From NCBI GenBank assembly GCA_022376925.1, contig JAIOJX010000005.1, forward strand, positions 157,991,501 through 158,055,500: a stretch of DNA of 64,000 nucleotides. The letters run 5' to 3'. The notes under the pieces were generated by a model, which saw nothing but the letters and a program-made list of their open reading frames with translations, searched no databases and was not told the DNA's origin. The position numbers were made by a program, and so were the translations under genes. This document shows positions 56,170-64,000 of this stretch, piece by piece; position 1 is the first letter of the stretch; each line of letters opens with the position of its first letter. This DNA is from Tragulus kanchil (taxonomy: Eukaryota; Chordata; Mammalia; Artiodactyla; Tragulidae).

Positions 56170-58220
56170 GCCTTCAAACAGAAAAGGGAAAACACAAACA
56201 TTTTTGAGAAGAAATTGAAGCCCAGGGTGGATAAGGGAATTAAAGGAAAAGCAATATGTATCTGCTGCTTTAAATTAGTTGTAATCTCAAGCTCTTGCTG
56301 AATTATATCCTTGGGAACTCAGGACTTTCAGATCTGATTTTGGAATTTTCGTTCACCATGATTGCTAGCTTGATAGTTAATACTACACGTGATTTTTTTT
56401 CTCAAAGGGAGTAATTCTATATACAGATAGCAATAGGTCTGATTTTATCTCTGGCAAAACTCTAGAACTAGCAATTAACCTGGTGGTTTATGAGCAGTTA
56501 GGGAAAAATGCATAGTTCTAATAACCAATTTGAGTTGTCTAAAAATAGGTCATTCCCAACTAAATGGGTTTTCTTTTAGAATTTTGTAAGAAAGTCAGGA
56601 CAGGGCTATAAAAAACAGTGTGTCTTGAATTCAGCAAAATTTTTGGTGGCATTTCTCATATCATTTAAAGGATGAGCTCACATTTAAGTCCCTGTTTGTG
56701 CAAGGCACTTGATGAGAGGGTGCAGTTACATTCAGAGTGCTGGCTTCTGAGTCAGTAACCCCCACTTCACGCTGGTTTCTAGTGACATATCACAGAATTC
56801 TGCTCTAAGCTCTGTCCTGAATGAAGATCTTCAGAAACCTAGATGGAAACTGAGGGCCTGTGGAGAGAACTCATGCCATAGATGAGTGTCAAAGGAATAT
56901 ATCCTCCTGATGACTAGTAAGCTGTTACTTAAGTCATATAGCAAGCATTCTTAAGTTCATTTATTGGTAATTATTGTGTCAGATACTCCTCTTGATGTTG
57001 GAAATACAGGAACATAGGAAAAAAGAAGTGAGTCACAGCCTTCAAAGACCTAAAGAATGTGCCAGAGGAAGATGAGGTACAAGGTGAAATCAGAATAAGA
57101 GATGCAGGGGGACTTGAAGTGTTCATAGTGAGTTGAGGATCTAGACAAACACTACAAAAAATGGTTTGAAAAAATTTGAAAACTGCATTCTGAACAGTAA
57201 GGAAAAAATAAGGAAGAGATAGTCCTCACATAGCAAAGACAGTCAGATATTTGTTACTGGTAATAAAACACAATTATTAAACTTTTGTCTTACTTCCATT
57301 TTCTTCAGTAAGGAGTTTGGCCTTCAAACAGAAAAGGGAAAACACAAACATTTTTGAGAAGAAATTGAAGCCCAGGGTGGATAAGGGAATTAAAGGAAAA
57401 GCAATATGTATCTGCTGCTTTAAATTAGTTGTAATCTCAAGCTCTTGCTGAATTATATCCTTGGGAACTCAGGACTTTCAGATCTGATTTTGGAATTTTC
57501 GTTCACCATGATTGCTAGCTTGATAGTTAATACTACACGTGATTTTTTTTCTCAAAGGGAGTAATTCTATATACAGATAGCAATAGGTCTGATTTTATCT
57601 CTGGCAAAACTCTAGAACTAGCAATTAACCTGGTGGTTTATGAGCAGTTAGGGAAAAATGCATAGTTCTAATAACCAATTTGAGTTGTCTAAAAATAGGT
57701 CATTCCCAACTAAATGGGTTTTCTTTTAGAATTTTGTAAGAAAGTCAGGACAGGGCTATAAAAAACAGTGTGTCTTGAATTCAGCAAAATTTTTGGTGGC
57801 ATTTCTCATATCATTTAAAGGATGAGCTCACATTTAAGTCCCTGTTTGTGCAAGGCACTTGATGAGAGGGTGCAGTTACATTCAGAGTGCTGGCTTCTGA
57901 GTCAGTAACCCCCACTTCACGCTGGTTTCTAGTGACATATCACAGAATTCTGCTCTAAGCTCTGTCCTGAATGAAGATCTTCAGAAACCTAGATGGAAAC
58001 TGAGGGCCTGTGGAGAGAACTCATGCCATAGATGAGTGTCAAAGGAATATATCCTCCTGATGACTAGTAAGCTGTTACTTAAGTCATATAGCAAGCATTC
58101 TTAAGTTCATTTATTGGTAATTATTGTGTCAGATACTCCTCTTGATGTTGGAAATACAGGAACATAGGAAAAAAGAAGTGAGTCACAGCCTTCAAAGACC
58201 TAAAGAATGTGCCAGAGGAA
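55920..58220 (+). repeat. Tandem duplication O (1.15 kb x2)
   Basis: Copy 1 is 55920-57070 and copy 2 is 57071-58220, offset 1150. The copies look identical. The breakpoint words share AA or AAG. The first about 250 bp also exists in copy 1 of N at 54811-55060, giving three instances. The rest of the unit is unassigned AT-rich sequence without a gene. Confidence 0.96.
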
Positions 58221-59640
58221 TGCATTAATACAGCAGTTTTAAACCTAGAGGAGCATCCAGAGGTCTTTGGGGCCTAAGGAGGGGAATGTCAGTGCAACCA
58301 GGGGGCTGTTCCACGCTGGACTGCTCTTTGTTCCCAGTGCCTGACTCCTGGAGAAGAGCTGTCACTTCCAGGTCCTCTGGCCCGTTTTGAAAGTCCTCTG
58401 TAGAAGCACCTTTTGATGCTTAAATATCAGGAGTGTATTTCGGTAATCTTGGCAGCCCCATCTTTCCTTTGCTGCCCATTCTCACCCCCAGCACCCTCAA
58501 CAAAGTACCCTTCCTAGAACCTCTAACCTTGAGAGTAGCTGTGCTTTGTTCCTCATCCCTTTGAAGGGACCTAGTTACTTCTTTTATGCAAATATGGAAA
58601 AGTACCTTCACTTATGCAAATATTGAACATTAGCATTTCCTAGTGCCTAGGAGCAGCGGTCCCTCAAAAGTTACATTCACTGTTCTGGAGTAACAAGCTA
58701 TGAAGGTTAAGCGAACAGGAACAGTTTAATCTTGTAATAAAATAAAACTTAACTCTAGTTAATGCAAAACACGCAGTAGTCATAATAATAATAACATACC
58801 TTATCATTACTGTGTTGCATTGTAATAGTCAGATAGAGAGTGGTTGACCTAAGAGAATGCAATTAGCATTTCTGCTATATACAAAAGTAGATCCTTGTGA
58901 GTTTTCTCTTCTTTTTGTTAGGCTTCTGTTACCTATAATTATATATTGTTGATTATAATTATATACAAGTTTTCTTGAGACCTGTGTAATCTTTTCGTGC
59001 ACTCGTAAACACAGACACAAATACCTTGACACAAAGGTTAGAAAAACAAAGTTCTGGTGCTACTAAGCTGTCTAGACTTCCTTTTGCTCCCTTCTGGGCA
59101 GTACCCCTTCTCTGCTTGGACAGTCCATGCATGTATGGTTCTTGTGACTCCCCTGGTGTGCATTTTCCCCAACTCTGACTGTACACTGGACTCATGTAGG
59201 TGTAAGGGACAGGGAAAGGGTTTAAGTCTCAAATTGAGGTTGAACATTTTCATAGAGAGCTGCTACAAAATTCTCATGGGTGGATCCCACCTCACTTAGA
59301 GTCTGACTAAATTGACTGGGAGTCAGGAGGTAGTGCCTGCCATCAGTATTTTTTTTCACAGTTATTCAGGTAATTGTAATATGCAGCTAGAGCTGAGCAT
59401 CAGCTGAACATGAAGGTATAGTGTCCAGGAGCATCAGCGTAGCTTCCTGGGGCTGCTGTGAAGAGGTCATGCTAGCCTGGACTGTGGGAAACAGAGAGGA
59501 GAGGGGCTGGGGACACTAGGCATTGTGATGTTTAAGGGAATGCTGAAAATTGGTTGGTTTTGCCTCCTAATTTAGACACTGTATCACATCTGATGTTTTT
59601 CATTATTTCCTGCTACAGCCAGGAATAGGCTTGTAGCAGC
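58221..59640. other. Unassigned non-coding sequence
   Basis: 1.4 kb with no gene or confident repeat. Overlapping open frames of 63-80 residues near 58959-59299 lie on both strands and lack any domain. An AATTATATA-type direct repeat occurs at about 58936-58968. Confidence 0.4.
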
Positions 59641-59996
59641 TTTAGAGAACCTCTTCTCCTGAAGGTCTATCCTGGCCCTGCTTTTTATGAAGGTACCATG
59701 AATTATATTAAATATAATTTCTGGGTGGGCTTGCTGTTAAATACAATGTGATTGCAAGAAGCAATCTGGAATTCCCTCTCCCATTCCCCCAGCTTAGATA
59801 TACCTTTAACATACAATCTCAAGCTTGAAAGGAGCTTGAAGGATGATAAGTCATCCTCATTTTTAGATGAAACAGTGAAACCTTTAGAAATTTAGTGTAC
59901 TGCCTAATGTTCCACTAATGTTGTGTTAGAATGAAAATGAAAACCCACTTCACTTGACTGCAAGTTCATTGCTTTTTCTATACATTGTCAACTAAA

Positions 59997-60440
59997 AAAA
60001 GATGAAAAACTGGAGAGTTGTGGGTTAAATTTTATTTGGGGCATAATTAGGACTGCAGCCCAGGAGGCAGCACCCCAGATAGCTCTTGAGAGGCTGCTCC
60101 AAAGAGGCAGCAGGAGGAAGATCAATATTTAAGGATTTTGGTGAGGGAGGAGTTCAATATCATTAAACAGTCATTTTACAAAGGGTTTTGGGTTAGTCAC
60201 GAGGATCTGATGTCACCATGAAGAGATTTAGTGCTCTTCTAAATAGGAGGAGATGCAAGGATTGAGATAGGAAAATTTGTTCCTAAAAGCATCCACCTGT
60301 CTAAAGACCTGCCCCACCAGACTCCCTGGAGTACAGAGTGCCTGCTCCACCCTGAATTGCCTCAGGGGGTGTTGAAGGTCAGCAGCTGTCACAGCACGGA
60401 GGTCAGCCTCCATGGAGGCAGATGGCAAATACCCATTTTA
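59997..60440 (-). mobile_element. Probable solo LTR (ERV-derived), minus strand (copy 1)
   Basis: TAAATTTTATTTGGGGCATA (a reversed AATAAA signal), AGGACTGCAGCCCAGGAGGC and GATAGCTCTTGAGAGGCTGC recall ruminant ERV LTRs in antisense. The element has no coding region. The 66-residue minus frame at 60228-60428 lies within it and shows no retroviral domain. Boundaries are uncertain. A second copy is at about 61070-61515, and a partial third (about 65 bp) at 62477-62540 through duplication Q. Confidence 0.5.
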
Positions 60441-61069
60441 GTCATTGGCGATGTAATTGGTACATGCCAGTTTGTGGTTGACAACATCATACTGTCTTCT
60501 AGTATATTCTTTTGAATATTTCCAGTAGAAAATCTCTGTATATTTGAAGATGGATTAACTTTAGTAACTCATTCTGATTCAAGCCCAGTAGAGTGGGAAA
60601 TCTACCTAATACTTGTGGTCCATAATTGACAGAAAAATTTACAATGACCCAGAGCTTTGTCATCAAGCCAATTGTTGGGTGATATTACATTTTTCAGGAA
60701 AATTTTCAAGAAGCCTGCTTAGAGAACCTCTTCTCCTGAAGGTCTATCCTGGCCCTGCTTTTTATGAAGGTACCATGAATTATATTAAATATAATTTCTG
60801 GGTGGGCTTGCTGTTAAATACAATGTGATTGCAAGAAGCAATCTGGAATTCCCTCTCCATTCCCCAGCTTAGATATACCTTTAACATACAATCTCACGCT
60901 TGAAAGGAGCTTGAAGGATGATAAGTCATCCTCATTTTTAGATGAAACAGTGAAACCTTTAGAAATTTAGTGTACTGCCTAATGTTCCACTAATGTTGTG
61001 TTAGAATGAAAATGAAAACCCACTTCACTTGACTGCAAGTTCATTGCTTTTTCTATACATTGTCAACTA

Positions 61070-61515
61070 AAAAAAGATGAAAAACTGGAGAGTTGTGGGT
61101 TAAATTTTATTTGGGGCATAATTAGGACTGCAGCCCAGGAGGCAGCACCCCAGATAGCTCTTGAGAGGCTGCTCCAAAGAGGCAGCAGGAGGAAGATCAA
61201 TATTTAAGGATTTTGGTGAGGGAGGAGTTCAATATCATTAAACAGTCATTTTACAAAGGGTTTTGGGTTAGTCACGAGGATCTGATGTCACCATGAAGAG
61301 ATTTAGTGCTCTTCTAAATAGGAGGAGATGCAAGGATTGAGATAGGAAAATTTGTTCCTAAAAGCATCCACCTGTCTAAAGACCTGCCCCACCAGACTCC
61401 CTGGAGTACAGAGTGCCTGCTCCACCCTGAATTGCCTCAGGGGGTGTTGAAGGTCAGCAGCTGTCACAGCACGGAGGTCAGCCTCCATGGAGGCAGATGG
61501 CAAATACCCATTTTA
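61070..61515 (-). mobile_element. Probable solo LTR, minus strand (copy 2 of P)
   Basis: Repeat of the element at 59997-60440, without visible differences in the body. Confidence 0.5.
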
Positions 61516-63522
61516 GTCATTGGCGATGTAATTGGTACATGCCAGTTTGTGGTTGACAACATCATACTGTCTTCTAGTATATTCTTTTGAATATTTCCAG
61601 TAGAAAATCTCTGTATATTTGAAGATGGATTAACTTTAGTAACTCATTCTGATTCAAGCCCAGTAGAGTGGGAAATCTACCTAATACTTGTGGTCCATAA
61701 TTGACAGAAAAATTTACAATGACCCAGAGCTTTGTCATCAAGCCAATTGTTGGGTGATATTACATTTTTCATGTGTTGCAGAGAATTTCTCAGCTGCTTC
61801 AGAATTTCTTGCTTATAAACTGAATGGACAGTATGACCTTGTGGAATGAATTTTGAATGGACTATGCCATTTGCTTGCTGATGCCTGAAGTTCCTTTAAA
61901 GGAGACAAAGATTTTCATTCCACAATTAGAAATAAAGGCCTTAAAATGCAAATACCTTTGAGACATAGTCTATTGAAATTCATTCACTCACTCACAAGTC
62001 AATCTGTGAGTGTAAAAATAATGCCAATGGCCCTCACTGGTTTAGTTCCTCTTAAGTGTCTATCTCCTGGATGCTTTGGACACTCATAACTAGTAGTTTA
62101 TATAGAAAGTTGTGTCAGTATTATTTCCATGAGGAAACCAAGCTTCTGAAAGATCAGATAACTTGTCCAAGGTCATGCATCCAGCAAATGAAAATGCTGA
62201 ACATGGCATACATCCTGTCATGAACAATTTAAAAATATAAGCATTTACTCTTCTTAGAGATATAGGCCAACAGGTCTGGATTAAATTTTTGAGATTCCGC
62301 AAACATTCTTTTAACCCATTTTATTATGGTGGCATTAGTAGTAAAGAACCTGCCAGCCAGTTCAGGCCCTGGGTCAGGAAGATCCTCTGGAGAAGGGCAC
62401 AGCAACCCTCTCTAGTATTTTTCCCTGGAGAATCTCACAGACAGAGGAGCTGGCGGGCCACAGCCTGTAGGGTCACACCCTGAATTGCCTCAGGGGTTCA
62501 GCAGCTGTCACAGCACGGAGGTCAGCCTCCATGGAGGCAGATGGCAAATACCCATTTTAGTCATTGGCGATGTAATTGGTACATGCCAGTTTGTGGTTGA
62601 CAACATCATACTGTCTTCTAGTATATTCTTTTGAATATTTCCAGTAGAAAATCTCTGTATATTTGAAGATGGATTAACTTTAGTAACTCATTCTGATTCA
62701 AGCCCAGTAGAGTGGGAAATCTACCTAATACTTGTGGTCCATAATTGACAGAAAAATTTACAATGACCCAGAGCTTTGTCATCAAGCCAATTGTTGGGTG
62801 ATATTACATTTTTCATGTGTTGCAGAGAATTTCTCAGCTGCTTCAGAATTTCTTGCTTATAAACTGAATGGACAGTATGACCTTGTGGAATGAATTTTGA
62901 ATGGACTATGCCATTTGCTTGCTGATGCCTGAAGTTCCTTTAAAGGAGACAAAGATTTTCATTCCACAATTAGAAATAAAGGCCTTAAAATGCAAATACC
63001 TTTGAGACATAGTCTATTGAAATTCATTCACTCACTCACAAGTCAATCTGTGAGTGTAAAAATAATGCCAATGGCCCTCACTGGTTTAGTTCCTCTTAAG
63101 TGTCTATCTCCTGGATGCTTTGGACACTCATAACTAGTAGTTTATATAGAAAGTTGTGTCAGTATTATTTCCATGAGGAAACCAAGCTTCTGAAAGATCA
63201 GATAACTTGTCCAAGGTCATGCATCCAGCAAATGAAAATGCTGAACATGGCATACATCCTGTCATGAACAATTTAAAAATATAAGCATTTACTCTTCTTA
63301 GAGATATAGGCCAACAGGTCTGGATTAAATTTTTGAGATTCCGCAAACATTCTTTTAACCCATTTTATTATGGTGGCATTAGTAGTAAAGAACCTGCCAG
63401 CCAGTTCAGGCCCTGGGTCAGGAAGATCCTCTGGAGAAGGGCACAGCAACCCTCTCTAGTATTTTTCCCTGGAGAATCTCACAGACAGAGGAGCTGGCGG
63501 GCCACAGCCTGTAGGGTCACAC
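61423..63522 (+). repeat. Tandem duplication Q (1.05 kb x2), chained to P
   Basis: Copy 1 is 61423-62476 and copy 2 is 62477-63522, offset 1053 falling to 1044. The left end of copy 2 has a 9-base loss (CAGGGGTTCAGCAGC in place of a longer CAGGGGGTGTTGAAGG stretch). The junction interrupts a Bov-tA SINE in copy 1, and that SINE is complete only in copy 2. Confidence 0.95.
62335..62476 (+). mobile_element. Bov-tA SINE, cut by junction (copy 1 of Q)
   Basis: GTAGTAAAGAACCTGCCAGC, GGAAGATCCTCTGGAGAAGG and GAGAATCTCACAGACAGAGG, ending abruptly at GGGTCACACCCTGAATTGCC where the next copy of unit Q begins. The loss of the SINE 3' end shows that the join is not an insertion event. Confidence 0.85.
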
Positions 63523-63565
63523 ACTGTTGGACAGGACTGAAGCGACTTAGCACGCATGCACATCA
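63379..63565 (+). mobile_element. Bov-tA SINE, complete 3' end (copy 2 of Q)
   Basis: Same head and body as at 62335, continuing through CACACTGTTGGACAGGACTG and AAGCGACTTAGCACGCATGC, the usual Bov-A terminus. Diverged, hence relatively old. Confidence 0.87.
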
Positions 63566-64000
63566 TTGGACTTAGGATTTTTTATTACATGGTTTTTGAT
63601 TACAGAGTACCAATACTTTTATCGTTTGACTTCATGTATTTCGAGCCTTGTTAACCATGTTGCCTTTAATTACCAAAATAAATATGAGGAGTTTATGTAT
63701 GATGACCCTTTCGGCATTAGTGTGGGTGTCCTTTGGTCATCTTATGATAATTTACAAAGGAGATAATGGATTTTGATAAAAATCACTTACACCCCTAAGG
63801 GATATCAAGGCATACCTATGTCTAGAAAACCCTGTGTAAAATAACGAAGTCAGCAAGTTATGCCATCTTAGAAAGGCTTGCATATGAGCACGATCACCTT
63901 AAATGCATTTTTCTTTTTTTTTTTTTTTTTTTAACCGATGCTCTAGTCTTAGAATACTGAATTGCTGTTCAACAAGGGAGAGTAGGGCCATGTTCTTATT
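63566..64000. other. Unassigned non-coding sequence to window end
   Basis: No gene. A T run of about 20 occurs at 63911-63932. The 66-residue plus-strand open frame (63566-63766) has no recognisable similarity. Confidence 0.4.

Larger units (their letters stand above)
59641..61770 (+). repeat. Tandem duplication P (1.08 kb x2)
   Basis: Copy 1 is 59641-60719 and copy 2 is 60720-61770, offset 1077 falling to about 1075. The left end of copy 2 has homopolymer losses (CTCCATTCCCCAG versus CTCCCATTCCCCCAG). The right end of copy 1 (CAGGAAAATTTTCAAGAAGC) does not match copy 2 (CATGTGTTGCAGAGAATTTC). It contains the LTR-like element. Confidence 0.95.

Noticed and set aside
60228..60428. 66-residue minus-strand frame repeated at 61303
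   Set aside because: It lies within an LTR-like element and is repeated by duplication P. No protein domain is visible.
2723..63522. The regular 1.1-kb pairs as a new biological repeat or amplification system
   Set aside because: The units have no common sequence, ends or motif, the junctions are scarred, and errors cluster at the joins. A technical origin explains all of this.

Overview
This window is ruminant (artiodactyl) nuclear DNA with no protein-coding gene that I can support. The identification rests on the repeats: tRNA-Glu-derived SINEs of the CHR and Bov-tA type, BovB/Bov-A-type modules, artiodactyl-style L1 3' ends, and older mammalian repeats (L2, MIR, MLT1, MER5-like, CR1/L3-like). 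Nearly every longer open frame is either LINE-1/LINE-2/SINE sequence or a short chance ORF, so the window is an intergenic region or a large intron. The most abundant well-preserved SINE is a CHR-2-like element with its own 3' tail. I do not recognise it from cattle or sheep. It hints at a ruminant outside the well-studied Bovidae, possibly a chevrotain (tragulid), but that is inference only.

The dominant structure is a series of 17 head-to-tail direct duplications, each 1.04-1.24 kb long and nearly identical between copies. Each one carries different local sequence. They are labelled A to Q: 2723-4942, 10217-12500, 13501-15652, 17333-19791, 20974-23138, 25911-28142, 30114-32349, 32056-34507, 38479-40659, 40831-43010, 42953-45144, 44993-47237, 52015-54280, 53964-56169, 55920-58220, 59641-61770 and 61423-63522. 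Together they add about 19 kb, so the real locus is probably near 45 kb. The uniform length, unrelated content, junctions that ignore repeat boundaries, and homopolymer deletions or scrambled bases close to the junctions fit unmerged contig overlaps (false duplication) far better than biology.

Layout: 1-2.7 kb holds a MIR fragment and an MLT1 LTR. 2.7-4.9 kb is duplication A in otherwise unassigned sequence. 5-10 kb has an L2 interrupted by an L1 3' end, a Bov-A module and three lineage SINEs, one with a perfect 15-bp target-site duplication. 10.2-12.5 kb is duplication B around a young 5'-truncated antisense L1 with a perfect target-site duplication. 13.5-16 kb is duplication C with a Bov-tA SINE and L2 pieces. 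17-24.9 kb is one old L1 carrying a nested young L1 (17334-20114) and several SINEs. 25-35 kb has duplications F-H, an L2 and another old L1 3' end. 35-45 kb has MIR, MER5-like, CR1/L3-like and lineage SINEs with duplications I-K. 45-58 kb has L2 on both strands with duplications L-O, plus CHR-2 and lineage SINEs. 58-64 kb has an LTR-like element and a Bov-tA SINE in duplications P-Q.

There is no gene set that works together here. I see no CRISPR array, operon, tRNA/rRNA gene or satellite array. All family names come from recognising sequence by eye, and no alignment or database search was run.
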